Below, piece after piece: positions 45,041-53,006 of a stretch of 64,000 nt of DNA. Below the pieces are notes generated by a model. The model did not search any database. It was not told the DNA's origin and was given only the letters and a program-made list of their open reading frames with translations. The position numbers and the translations under genes were made by a program. Where the stretch lies: positions 992,001 through 1,056,000 of the forward strand of contig NZ_LIRF01000008.1 of the NCBI RefSeq assembly GCF_001297705.1, given 5' to 3'. The DNA is from Chryseobacterium sp. ERMR1:04. GTDB taxonomy: Bacteria > Bacteroidota > Bacteroidia > Flavobacteriales > Weeksellaceae. Position 1 is the first letter of the stretch. Each line of letters opens with the position of its first letter.

Positions 45041-45717
45041 CCTCAGGAAGAGGGCCTTTAGAATGCCAATGGGTAGTGGCAAAAGTGCTGAAGGCTTTCC
45101 TTGAGGAAGCAAAAAATAATAATATAGACTACGAAATCATACACCGTGAAAATGGGGATGAAAATCTGACATTGAAATCCGTAACCATCCTTTTAAAAGC
45201 TAAAAATATAACTGAATTTTTAAAAACCTGGTTAGGAAGTATTTGTTGGATAGGAAAAAGTACGTTCCGAAAACTGCATAAAAGAAGCAATTGGTTCATT
45301 GGCATTTTTGAATTGGAAGGGTTGGAGAAAATCAATTTCAATGAGAAAGATATCCAGTTTCAAACAACGAGAAGCCAGGGAAGTGGCGGGCAAAATGTGA
45401 ATAAAGTAAACACGGCAGTTCGCGCTACTCATGTACCAACGGGGCAAAGTGTTTTCGTGCAGGATACGCGTTCACAATTGGAGAATAAAAAATTGTCTGT
45501 CACAAGATTAAAAGAAAAAGTGATGGAAGTCTACATTCAGCAATTGGAAAAAAGAATGCAGGAAACCTGGAACAATCATTTGCAGGTGCAAAGAGGAAAT
45601 CCGACCCGTACGTTTTCCGGAACAGATTTTAAAAAGAATTATCAGGAGAAATCTTTCAAAAAACAGAGAAACGTCCTGAAAAGCGAATTAAAAAACCACA
45701 AAAATGACCTTAACTAA
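45019..45717 (+). CDS. prfH: Peptide chain release factor-like protein PrfH
   Basis: Protein of 232 aa, much shorter than RF1 because the codon-recognition domain is absent. The GGQ motif is at residues 123-125 (SQGSGGQNVNKVNTAVRATH), and a basic C-terminal tail (KKNYQEKSFKKQRNVLKSELKNH) follows. PrfH is known to release nascent chains from ribosomes whose 16S rRNA has been cut at the decoding centre, so that a partner RtcB can religate the rRNA. The gene overlaps the zinc-ribbon gene (22 bases) and the TPR gene (14 bases). Confidence 0.92.
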   Translation: MEKLIQITSGRGPLECQWVVAKVLKAFLEEAKNNNIDYEIIHRENGDENLTLKSVTILLKAKNITEFLKTWLGSICWIGKSTFRKLHKRSNWFIGIFELEGLEKINFNEKDIQFQTTRSQGSGGQNVNKVNTAVRATHVPTGQSVFVQDTRSQLENKKLSVTRLKEKVMEVYIQQLEKRMQETWNNHLQVQRGNPTRTFSGTDFKKNYQEKSFKKQRNVLKSELKNHKNDLN

Positions 45718-46192
45718 AAGTAAATATTACTTCGAGGCTTTAGATAATTATCCTTACAGCTTACCAGATTGTCTGGAAGCGCTTAATTATGCGCTTTCTT
45801 ACGATCCTGAAGATGCAGATAGCTTGTGTCTGATGGGAAGAATCTACAGCGAAATGTTAATTGATTACGAAAAAGCAAAGCTGTATTTTGAAGAAGCCAT
45901 GCTGTACGATGTGACAAACTTGAATGTTCCACAATACTACATCAAATGTCTTTTGGATAACGAAGATTTCCATGAAGCTGAAAAGCTGATCCATTATTCA
46001 TTAAAAATTAAAGGGATTGATAAATCAACCATATGGCTTTATAGATCTTTGCTTTCCGAGAAAAGAGGAAGTCTAAAAAATGCGTTGAAGTTTTTAAATG
46101 AAGCAGAAAAGTATTGTTTCACATCCTGCAGTTTTGATTTAGTAAAAGAGCGCAAGAGATTTGTGAAATCTAAAATGGCGAAGAAAAAATGA
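45704..46192 (+). CDS. Tetratricopeptide-repeat protein, last gene of the RtcB-PrfH locus
   Basis: Protein of 162 aa, all helical. It shows about three TPR-like repeats (ALNYALSYDPEDADSLCLMG, AKLYFEEAMLYDVTNLNVPQ, AEKLIHYSLKIKGIDKSTIW, ALKFLNEAEKY). No signal peptide, so cytoplasmic. The start overlaps prfH by 14 bases and a strong terminator follows, so it closes the unit. TPR proteins act as protein-docking scaffolds; it may link PrfH, RtcB or the unknown proteins to the ribosome. The exact partner is unknown. Confidence 0.75.
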   Translation: MTLTKSKYYFEALDNYPYSLPDCLEALNYALSYDPEDADSLCLMGRIYSEMLIDYEKAKLYFEEAMLYDVTNLNVPQYYIKCLLDNEDFHEAEKLIHYSLKIKGIDKSTIWLYRSLLSEKRGSLKNALKFLNEAEKYCFTSCSFDLVKERKRFVKSKMAKKK

Positions 46193-46206
46193 ACTAAAAA
46201 GAAGGA

Positions 46207-46232
46207 GGAGACTTATTTAGTCTCCTTTTTTT
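46207..46232 (+). terminator. Terminator of the RtcB-PrfH locus
   Basis: Stem GGAGACT with AGTCTCC, 5-base loop and a seven-T run, 15 bases after the TPR stop. Confidence 0.85.
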
Positions 46233-46245
46233 GTAAATTTAATAT

Positions 46246-46887
46246 ATGAAACACTTTATTTTTCTATTCTTACTAATAATTATTTCGTGTAAAAAGAATC
46301 ATCCAAAGGTTAGCATTACTCCAAAAGATGAAAATTTAGATTTGAGATATGAAGTTTTGAATCAATTGATAATTGACGAACAAAAAGGAGATAGTTTGAT
46401 GCTGGCTAATGAGAATTTCGGACATGATTATGTTTACAATATTTCGTGTAAAAAGATTTATTTAGAGACAGAGATCAGTAATGCTGACGAACCGCCTCCA
46501 CCTCCTGGATTGGGAATTAATTTAGAATATGATTCTATTTTTTCACAAAAAGATTCTGCTTATTATAAAAAAGAAGAAAAAATATTATCTCATTTTAAAT
46601 TTAATAAAAACAGGATAAAGACAAATCTACAATACACGACTGATGAAGAAATTTATAAAATAAGACAAATCAAGCCTAATGATTTTTGGACTGAATTTGA
46701 TAAAAGATATAAGAATAAGTGTATAAGAACTTTTTCTGTACCATTTTTCAATAGAGATAAAAATATTTGTATCATTCAAAATTCTATGTCATGTAGACCT
46801 TTATATGGAGGAGGTGCTATTACCATTTATCAAAAAATTAATGGTAAGTGGAAAATTATAAATTCATTTGATCATTGGGTAAGTTAA
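46246..46887 (+). CDS. Putative lipoprotein of unknown function
   Basis: Protein of 213 aa with a lipoprotein signal (LLIIISC, Cys15). The mature part is Lys/Asp/Tyr-rich, has a Pro-rich patch (DEPPPPPGLG) and ends in strands typical of small secreted domains (GAITIYQKINGKWKIINSFDHW). It begins 14 bases after the terminator of the previous operon, and the dipeptide epimerase gene starts 4 bases after its stop, so it may be co-transcribed with that gene. I recognise no family. The lipobox is clear; the function is not. Confidence 0.6.
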   Translation: MKHFIFLFLLIIISCKKNHPKVSITPKDENLDLRYEVLNQLIIDEQKGDSLMLANENFGHDYVYNISCKKIYLETEISNADEPPPPPGLGINLEYDSIFSQKDSAYYKKEEKILSHFKFNKNRIKTNLQYTTDEEIYKIRQIKPNDFWTEFDKRYKNKCIRTFSVPFFNRDKNICIIQNSMSCRPLYGGGAITIYQKINGKWKIINSFDHWVS

Positions 46888-46890
46888 AAT

Positions 46891-47883
46891 ATGAAGATAA
46901 ATTTCACAATAAAAGAATTACGTTTAAAAGAAACATTTTCAATTGCTTACGGGAACTATGACAAAAGAGAGGCTTTACTCATAGAATTGTCTCATCAAAA
47001 TTGTAAAGGATACGGAGAATGTGTTGCGATAGATTATTATCAAATCAATCTTCAACATTTTGTTTTAAAATTAAAGGAAATTCAAACTAGAATTGAGTCC
47101 CAGAAAATCATTCATCCCAAAGAATTTTTCAAGTTTTTACGGAGCTTAGATCTTCATCCGTTCTTGCTTTCTGCATTGGATTGTTCATATTGGGATCTTT
47201 TCGGAAAATTAGAGAACAAAAGTTTTATAGAATTAAATCAGCTTCCTTCTGAAAATTTAGTGGAAAGTTCAATCACGATTTCCGTCGGAGATATTAATAA
47301 ACAGATTCAGAAAATTGAAAAAAGCAGTTGGAACAAATTCAAAGTGAAATGTAAGGGTTTAAACAAAGCTGATATTGAAAAACTGCTGGAATTAAACTCC
47401 AATATTGCATTAGATTCAAACGCAAGTTTTACTGATGAAGATTGTATCTGGCTTCAGGAAAATATGGAGGTTCAGAAATTCTCTTACTTGGAGCAGCCAA
47501 GACCAATTGATGAATATAAAATATTAAAGAAAGATGGTTTTGCCAATTGGATGGCAGATGAAGATTGCCAAAATGTAGATTCTTTGGACGACTTAATTCC
47601 TTATTATAGAAGCATTAATATCAAACTAATGAAATCGGGTGGTCTAACCCCTGCTTTAGAAATGATAAAAAAAGCTCGAGAATTAAATTACAAGATCATG
47701 ATTGGCTGCATGACAGAATCTACCGTAGGAATTTCTGCGGGTTGTGCTTTGGCAGGACTTGTTGATTACGCAGATTTAGATGGAGCAAGCCTTATTTCCA
47801 ATGATTACGCAACAGGCAGTTTTGTGGAAAATGGTAAAATAATATTGTCCGGAAAACCTGGATTAGGAATTGAGTTAAAATAA
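46891..47883 (+). CDS. Dipeptide epimerase (L-Ala-D/L-Glu epimerase type)
   Basis: Enolase-superfamily enzyme of 330 aa that epimerises L-Ala-D/L-Glu, used to recycle murein peptides. The barrel residues are in place: KFKVKCKG with the acid/base Lys, DSNASF with the first metal Asp, LEQPRP with the Glu ligand, MADEDCQ with the Asp ligand, the second catalytic Lys in IKLMKSGG, and the specificity loop MTESTVGI. The N-terminal ~100 residues are the capping domain. Other enolase relatives (o-succinylbenzoate synthase) are less likely because the TESTVGI loop is the epimerase form. It follows a lipoprotein gene by 4 bases. Confidence 0.88.
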   Translation: MKINFTIKELRLKETFSIAYGNYDKREALLIELSHQNCKGYGECVAIDYYQINLQHFVLKLKEIQTRIESQKIIHPKEFFKFLRSLDLHPFLLSALDCSYWDLFGKLENKSFIELNQLPSENLVESSITISVGDINKQIQKIEKSSWNKFKVKCKGLNKADIEKLLELNSNIALDSNASFTDEDCIWLQENMEVQKFSYLEQPRPIDEYKILKKDGFANWMADEDCQNVDSLDDLIPYYRSINIKLMKSGGLTPALEMIKKARELNYKIMIGCMTESTVGISAGCALAGLVDYADLDGASLISNDYATGSFVENGKIILSGKPGLGIELK

Positions 47884-47908
47884 AAAAAGCCTTCATAGGA
47901 AGACTTTA
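47882..47908 (-). terminator. Weak terminator of the cytochrome gene
   Basis: Imperfect stem around AAGCCTTC / GAAGACTT with a T-run on the minus strand, 21 bases after the cytochrome stop and directly after the epimerase stop. Confidence 0.45.
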
Positions 47909-47928
47909 TATTTATTTAATGTAAAAGA

Positions 47929-48219
47929 TTACTTTTTCACAGAAACGATATAATCGTAAACCCACTGATGCTGCTCATCTGTTAACTTCGCTTTTGGAGC
48001 CATAGAGTTCATAATTCCTACCCATTTCACCGCTGTATGCGCTGTAGGATCTGGTAATTTATGACATCTTGTGCATGAGTTTTCAAAGATTGTTTTCCCT
48101 TGAGCAATCTGCTCTGCTGTAGAAGTTGAAGCCATTGGAGCGGTTGCTGTTGTAGCTTTTGGTGTACAAGATGCTAATAAAACAGCAGTGAATGATGCTA
48201 TGGCGAATATTTTTTTCAT
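47929..48219 (-). CDS. Small lipoprotein c-type cytochrome
   Basis: Mature monoheme cytochrome c of 96 aa including signal. The lipobox LLASC gives Cys18 as the lipidated residue, a Thr/Ala linker follows, and the heme motif is CTRCH. An axial Met is likely in NSMAPKAKL. The ATG at 48219 opens a proper signal peptide; an upstream in-frame start adds eight residues that do not fit. It is probably anchored at the periplasmic face and passes electrons to a respiratory partner not seen here. It stands alone, in reverse orientation to its neighbours. Confidence 0.85.
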   Translation of the reverse strand: MKKIFAIASFTAVLLASCTPKATTATAPMASTSTAEQIAQGKTIFENSCTRCHKLPDPTAHTAVKWVGIMNSMAPKAKLTDEQHQWVYDYIVSVKK

Positions 48220-48339
48220 GTTTAAACTATTTGATTGAAACAAATGTAGGAAATTCCCTTTTTCATTGATGATGCAATAGTTAATTTAGAAGAAATACAA
48301 ATTAGCAGGAAAAGTGAATGATGAATTTGATTATTTTTA

Positions 48340-48433
48340 GAAGCTATTTCCTGCTTTCCATTATATCTTTTGAGTTACGGCTTTCGCTTCGCTTCAGCCG
48401 CAACTCAAAAGGATGTCATTTCAATCAGGGCTA
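48340..48433. repeat. REP-like element, copy B
   Basis: 94 bp, related to copy A at 41945. Its centre forms a clear stem (TTTTGAGTT-CGGCT with AGCCG-AACTCAAAA), so this copy folds into a long hairpin. Non-coding. Confidence 0.7.
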
Positions 48434-48477
48434 GGTTTTGTCTATCAATTCAACATTTGGAACTATCTATTCTGTTG

Positions 48478-48553
48478 GTCATCCTGTAAGGGTCTAAGCA
48501 TCATATTAGAGAAAAGGATGGAAAGATTCGTGGCTGGATCCTTACAGGATGAC
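48478..48553. repeat. 76-bp element with 14-bp terminal inverted repeats
   Basis: Ends GTCATCCTGTAAGG and CCTTACAGGATGAC, perfect over 14 bp, around a 48-base centre. No coding capacity. Only one copy in the window. Together with the REP-like copy B it fills most of the 430-base gap before meaB. Confidence 0.65.
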
Positions 48554-48635
48554 AATACGAAATGAAAATTATATTCAATATTAAAAAATTAATAGGCAAA
48601 GTACATTCACTATTGACCATTCCCCGTTTAATTCT

Positions 48636-48643
48636 TATTTTTG
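48636..48643 (+). promoter_or_regulatory. Possible promoter box TATTTTTG at meaB
   Basis: TAnnTTTG match, but only 5 bases before the ATG at 48649, so it would make an almost leaderless mRNA or be a chance match. Confidence 0.3.
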
Positions 48644-48648
48644 AACTA

Positions 48649-49644
48649 ATGAAATTTTCTACAGAAGAGCTTATAGAAGGAATACGGTCAGGCAATAAAC
48701 GTTTGATTGCAAAAGCTATTACTTTGGTTGAAAGCAAAAAAGCGGAACATAGAATTCAGGCCGAAGAATTATTAAAGCAAATTATGCCTTTAACAGGGAA
48801 ATCTGTTCGTGTTGGAATTACGGGCGTTCCGGGAGCTGGAAAATCAACCTTTATAGAAAATTTCGGGAGACTCGTGATTTCTCACGGTAAAAAAGTAGCT
48901 GTTCTAGCCATTGATCCAAGTTCAGCCATTAATAAAGGAAGTATTTTGGGTGATAAAACCAGAATGGAAGAGTTGTCAAAAGAAGAGAATGCTTTTATTC
49001 GCCCTTCTCCGAGTTCCGGATTTTTAGGCGGTGTTGCCAATACCACTTTTGAAACGATGATGATCTGCGAAGCGGCTGGTTATGATTATATTTTAATTGA
49101 AACCGTTGGGGTAGGGCAATCGGAAGTGTTAGTTTCTGATATTACTGATGTGTTTTTATTTTTAAAAATCATTGGGGGTGGAGACGAACTTCAAGGGATA
49201 AAACGAGGAATCATGGAAATGGTGGATCTCATTTTCATTAATAAAGTAGATCAGGATAATCTTCAAAAAGCAAAAAATACAAGATTAGAATTAAAACGAG
49301 CACTTGATTTTATTCCTCCCAAAGAAAAAGACTGGAAAATTCCTGTTTTACTCGGTTCTGCTTTACATAACGAAGGTCTTGGCGAAATTTATGCTAAAAT
49401 TGATGAATTTATTGAGTTAAAAAAGAAAACGGAACGCTTTGAAATCGTACGAACTCAACAGGCCGAAAAACGTTTTGAATATTGGGTTCAGGAATACATT
49501 TTAGCCATGATGAAGAAAAGCAATTCTGTTGAAGAGGCTTATCTGGAGCATAAAAAAAATGCTTCGACAATGGTTTCAAGCCCAAGTACCGAAGCAAAAT
49601 TATTTGTTGAGAAATTTTTAAAAGATCCAAAATCCGAGTTTTAA
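48649..49644 (+). CDS. meaB: Methylmalonyl-CoA mutase-associated GTPase MeaB
   Basis: G3E-type GTPase of 331 aa that protects and reactivates methylmalonyl-CoA mutase by gating cobalamin exchange. The P-loop is GVPGAGKSTF, followed by the switch region IDPSSAINKGSILGDKTRM and the base-specificity motif NKVD. The ATG at 48649 is preferred: family members start near KFSTEELIEGIRSGN, and the 29 residues before it (from 48562) look non-coding. Its substrate enzyme is encoded at 34888. Confidence 0.94.
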   Translation: MKFSTEELIEGIRSGNKRLIAKAITLVESKKAEHRIQAEELLKQIMPLTGKSVRVGITGVPGAGKSTFIENFGRLVISHGKKVAVLAIDPSSAINKGSILGDKTRMEELSKEENAFIRPSPSSGFLGGVANTTFETMMICEAAGYDYILIETVGVGQSEVLVSDITDVFLFLKIIGGGDELQGIKRGIMEMVDLIFINKVDQDNLQKAKNTRLELKRALDFIPPKEKDWKIPVLLGSALHNEGLGEIYAKIDEFIELKKKTERFEIVRTQQAEKRFEYWVQEYILAMMKKSNSVEEAYLEHKKNASTMVSSPSTEAKLFVEKFLKDPKSEF

Positions 49645-49705
49645 AATCCTGAGCATATTTAATATTCAGTTTAATCTCACATTGCGAATCACGTATCGAT
49701 TATAA

Positions 49706-50230
49706 TTATTTCGTTTCTTCACTTTTTGAAATATAGCCATCGTAAGAAATTGGCTGTCTGTCATTACCTCTTACAGAAGTAAAAGCTTTCCCATTTTTAA
49801 ACACTTCTATGATGATTTCATCTACGTTATTAACGTCATTAGGTTTGATCTTGATGGTCCATTTTCCTTTTTTATTCTGAGATTTAGTTACGGTGTAATC
49901 TTTTGAGGTGAATCTGTAGCTATTATCGCCTCCAATATTTGCTTTAAATGATCTTCCAAAATAAGGAAGCACAACCTCCAACATTTTATCTTTTACGATA
50001 ATGGTGTAATCTCCATTCAGGTCCAGAATTCTTGTTGATGTAGAATTAGGCATAGAATTCATGACCTTAATCACATCATAATTCGTAGGGTTTGCTCTTT
50101 GTGCATGGAAGGTAAAGTCCTGAGAATTTACAAGGGCATCAACTGTTTTAGAATCCATTTCCTGCGCAGAATAGCTCTGAAAGAAAAACAAAAATCCAAA
50201 AACAAATAAGATTGAAATATACTTTTTCAT
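49706..50230 (-). CDS. DUF4251 domain secreted protein
   Basis: Protein of 174 aa with a signal peptide (residues 1-22, ending YSAQ). The mature part fits the Bacteroidota DUF4251 family: SQDFTFHAQRANP, then DYTIIVKDKMLEVVLPYFGR and EIIIEVFKNGKAFTSVRGNDRQPISYDGYI, broken by charged loops. The ATG at 50230 gives a proper signal peptide, while the 11-residue extension to 50263 does not. It is divergent from the M48 peptidase gene. No enzymatic residue set is visible; function unknown. Confidence 0.75.
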   Translation of the reverse strand: MKKYISILFVFGFLFFFQSYSAQEMDSKTVDALVNSQDFTFHAQRANPTNYDVIKVMNSMPNSTSTRILDLNGDYTIIVKDKMLEVVLPYFGRSFKANIGGDNSYRFTSKDYTVTKSQNKKGKWTIKIKPNDVNNVDEIIIEVFKNGKAFTSVRGNDRQPISYDGYISKSEETK

Positions 50231-50339
50231 AATTGTAAAATAATAGTTAAATTTATATAGCAAAATGTATGCAAATATATGGTTTGTAAAATGTTTTGGA
50301 ATAGAAATTGTTAAGCTTGAATTAATAACACTCGAAAAT

Positions 50340-51146
50340 ATGAAAATAACACATCTATTAGGAATAGGAGCGGTTGCTTTATCGGTTACAGCTTGTACAA
50401 CAAACCCAATTACGGGGAGGTCTTCTTTACAGATAGCGAATAATTCTGAGATATTAACAATGTCTGCTCAGGAATATAAAACGACATTGTCTAAAGGCAA
50501 AGTAATCACCGGAACAACAGATGCAAAAAGAGTGGTAAGCGTAGGCAGCAGAATTAAAAGTGCCGCTGAAAGATACTATCAAACCATAGGAAGATCTGCT
50601 GATCTGGCTAATTACAGTTGGGAATTTAACCTTCTACAAAGCAACGAACTGAACGCATGGTGTATGCCGGGCGGTAAAGTTGCTGTATATACCGGAATTT
50701 TACCGGTCACTAAAAATGATAACGGACTTGCCGTAGTAATGGGCCACGAGGTTTCTCATGCGTTGGCAGGTCATGGAAATGAAAGAATTTCCCAGGCAAT
50801 GGTTGCTCAGTATGGAGGATCTATTTTGGGAGGCACTATTTCAAACTCTCAGTGGGCAGGAATCTTTCAAAAGGTATATCCTATAGGTTCTCAGGTTGCC
50901 TTATTAAAGTACGGGAGAAACCAAGAGTCTGAGGCTGATAAAATGGGATTGTATTTGATGTCTATGGCAGGATATGATCCAAGAGAGGCTGTCCCTTTTT
51001 GGGGTAGAATGGAGGCTGCTTCTACAGGTGGCAGACAACCTGAGTTTTTATCTACGCACCCAAATCCTGAAACCAGAATTTCAGATATTAATAAAGATTT
51101 ACCAAAAGCTTTAGAATATTATAAGGCTGCAGGAGGGAAAATCTAA
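50340..51146 (+). CDS. M48-family zinc metallopeptidase, lipoprotein
   Basis: Protein of 268 aa, LoiP/BepA-like. The signal ends in a lipobox (LSVTAC), so it is likely an outer-membrane lipoprotein. The zinc motif HEVSH begins at His136 (GHEVSHALAGHG), and the third ligand Glu lies in NQESEADKMGLYLM. C-terminal STHPNPETRI is typical of the family. The ATG at 50340 is chosen because 25 upstream in-frame residues (from 50265) do not form a signal. It acts in periplasmic protein quality control (family role). Confidence 0.93.
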   Translation: MKITHLLGIGAVALSVTACTTNPITGRSSLQIANNSEILTMSAQEYKTTLSKGKVITGTTDAKRVVSVGSRIKSAAERYYQTIGRSADLANYSWEFNLLQSNELNAWCMPGGKVAVYTGILPVTKNDNGLAVVMGHEVSHALAGHGNERISQAMVAQYGGSILGGTISNSQWAGIFQKVYPIGSQVALLKYGRNQESEADKMGLYLMSMAGYDPREAVPFWGRMEAASTGGRQPEFLSTHPNPETRISDINKDLPKALEYYKAAGGKI

Positions 51147-51238
51147 ATAACGATAGAATTTTAATCTTGAATGAGGCCTTATTAAATTTTTAGTAAATTT
51201 GGTAAGGCTTTTTAATTTAATCACCTAAACACAATATT

Positions 51239-51550
51239 ATGAAGAGTTTATCAATTACAGGATTGATCCTTTTAGCCGTATCGGCATTACTTTTTTATCT
51301 TACCACAGATTTTACTGTTGACAAAATAGGTCTTCCTCACATCATGGGCGTTATGGCTGGGGTTGGAATTGGTTTAATTATCGGAGGAATGGTAGGCTAT
51401 GTAAGCAAAGGAAGTGCAATAAAACAAGATCAGAAAAGAAAAGAATTCAAACAGTTACAAAAAGATAAAGAAGATCTGGAAAAGCAGGCTGCAGAGATTG
51501 CAAAACGCGAAGCAGAACTTCAGGCACAAAATAAAACTCCTCAAATTTAA
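51239..51550 (+). CDS. Small membrane protein with coiled-coil tail
   Basis: Protein of 103 aa with two membrane helices (about residues 4-22 and 34-54, with Gly-rich GVGIGLIIGGMVGYV), then a basic/acidic helical tail (KEFKQLQKDKEDLEKQAAEIAKREAEL) that should form a coiled coil. No family recognised. It is probably a small inner-membrane scaffold. It is followed by a hairpin that overlaps its own stop codon, and is likely monocistronic. Confidence 0.6.
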   Translation: MKSLSITGLILLAVSALLFYLTTDFTVDKIGLPHIMGVMAGVGIGLIIGGMVGYVSKGSAIKQDQKRKEFKQLQKDKEDLEKQAAEIAKREAELQAQNKTPQI

Positions 51551-51564
51551 TATTTGAGGAGTTT
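51534..51564 (+). terminator. Terminator overlapping the stop of the small membrane protein
   Basis: Perfect 13-bp stem AAACTCCTCAAAT with ATTTGAGGAGTTT and a 5-base loop. The left arm lies in the last codons. T-run is short, so it may serve the opposite strand as well. Confidence 0.75.
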
Positions 51565-51589
51565 ATAGTTGATATTTTCAGTTATTTCA

Positions 51590-52207
51590 TTAAAACTTAT
51601 ATCCTACACCTACCATAAATAGGTTGGGTCTGTTGTCATATCTAATTTCTTCACCAGATACTTTGCTGATAAAGTTTCTTGTATCCTTGCTAAATGCACC
51701 TTCGTATTTTGCATTTACAATTAACTTTTTAATTTCAAGTTGAGCTCCAAATTGGTAACCTACTGTAAAGTTATCTCTTGAATTTTCTTTAAAGTCATTG
51801 AAAGTGTCTTCTTTGCTCAAATTGTAGCTTGCAACAGGCCCGATAAATACACCAAGCATGTTTCCTAATACTTTATGACCTACAAGTACAGGTAAATCAA
51901 TTCTGTTGCTTTTAACATCAAAAGTAGTATTTGAGGTAGGATCTGTAAAATCACTTTTAAAATGAGTGTAATATAGTTCCGGCATTAGGAAGAAAGACAT
52001 CGGAAGGTTAGCTTTCAAGGAAAGACCAACATTAAAACCAACATTGTTTTTCCCTTCACCTTCAATTGCATTGTTCACTGTTCCTTTAATGTTTTTCCAT
52101 GAAGGAGATCCCGTAGGAAATATTAAATTTGCTTTACCTGCAAGAGAAATCTGTGCAGTAGCAAGCATGGAGAATCCTATTAGTGCTATACTAAATATCT
52201 TTTTCAT
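51590..52207 (-). CDS. Outer-membrane beta-barrel (porin-family) protein
   Basis: Protein of 205 aa with a signal peptide (residues 1-22) and alternating hydrophobic strands ending in GVGYKF, an outer-membrane terminal Phe signature. Small-barrel length (about 8 strands). Its start overlaps mlaF by 17 bases, so it is the last gene of the mla unit. In other bacteria the Mla lipid-transport genes usually have an outer-membrane lipoprotein partner; this barrel could play a related role, which is inference. Confidence 0.75.
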   Translation of the reverse strand: MKKIFSIALIGFSMLATAQISLAGKANLIFPTGSPSWKNIKGTVNNAIEGEGKNNVGFNVGLSLKANLPMSFFLMPELYYTHFKSDFTDPTSNTTFDVKSNRIDLPVLVGHKVLGNMLGVFIGPVASYNLSKEDTFNDFKENSRDNFTVGYQFGAQLEIKKLIVNAKYEGAFSKDTRNFISKVSGEEIRYDNRPNLFMVGVGYKF

Positions 52208-53006
52208 TATCGTCTATTTTATGTATTGTATTCTCAATCGTTTTATTGTTTTCGAGTAAATACTCTCTCAATTCTTTGAATAGCTCTGAAGAATAAACGA
52301 AGTCAATAAGGTTTTTATTGCCTGCCGTAATCAGAACATCTTTATTTCCTTCCCATTCTTTGATTCCTAATCTTAAATAAACGATCTTTTGACCAATCGT
52401 CATTACAGAGTTCATATCATGGGTATTGATAATTGTTGTCGTGTTGTATTCCTGTGTGATCTCAAGCAGTAGATCATCAATAATATTAGAAGTGTAAGGA
52501 TCCAAACCAGAGTTGGGCTCATCACAGAATAAATATTTTGGATGGTTTACAATCGCTCTTGCAATCGCCACACGTTTTTGCATCCCTCCGGAAATTTCAG
52601 ATGGATACTTTCTGTTGGCTTTATCTAAATGTACTCTTCCGATTACTTCAAAAACTCTTCTCTTTTTTTCTCTGAAAGTTAAGTTGGTGAACATATCCAA
52701 AGGAAACATAATGTTTTCTTCTACAGTTAAAGAGTCAAACAAAGCACTTCCCTGAAATACGGTTCCGATTTCAGAACGCAAATGCTGTTTTTCTTCTCTG
52801 TTCATCACATTGATATCTCTTCCATCAAATAGAATTTCTCCCGAAGAAGGCTGATATACATTCAAAAGACTTTTAAGGAAAACGGTTTTTCCGGATCCAC
52901 TTTGTCCAATGATAAGGTTTACTTTTCCTTTCTCAAAATTTGTTGAAATCCCTTTAAGTACTTCAACTTCTTCAAAACTCTTTCTAAGATTTTTTACCTC
53001 GATCAT
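52191..53006 (-). CDS. mlaF: MlaF-type ABC ATPase (lipid transport)
   Basis: ATPase of 271 aa. Walker A is GQSGSGKTV (about residues 34-42), the signature is ISGGMQKRVAIARAI, and Walker B is LFCDEPNSGLDPY. These are the Mla/Mkl subfamily forms, in particular the GGMQKR signature. With MlaE it would move phospholipids between membranes. It overlaps mlaE at the stop/start (TAATG). No mlaD (MCE substrate-binding) gene follows; a beta-barrel gene comes next. Confidence 0.9.
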   Translation of the reverse strand: MIEVKNLRKSFEEVEVLKGISTNFEKGKVNLIIGQSGSGKTVFLKSLLNVYQPSSGEILFDGRDINVMNREEKQHLRSEIGTVFQGSALFDSLTVEENIMFPLDMFTNLTFREKKRRVFEVIGRVHLDKANRKYPSEISGGMQKRVAIARAIVNHPKYLFCDEPNSGLDPYTSNIIDDLLLEITQEYNTTTIINTHDMNSVMTIGQKIVYLRLGIKEWEGNKDVLITAGNKNLIDFVYSSELFKELREYLLENNKTIENTIHKIDDNEKDI

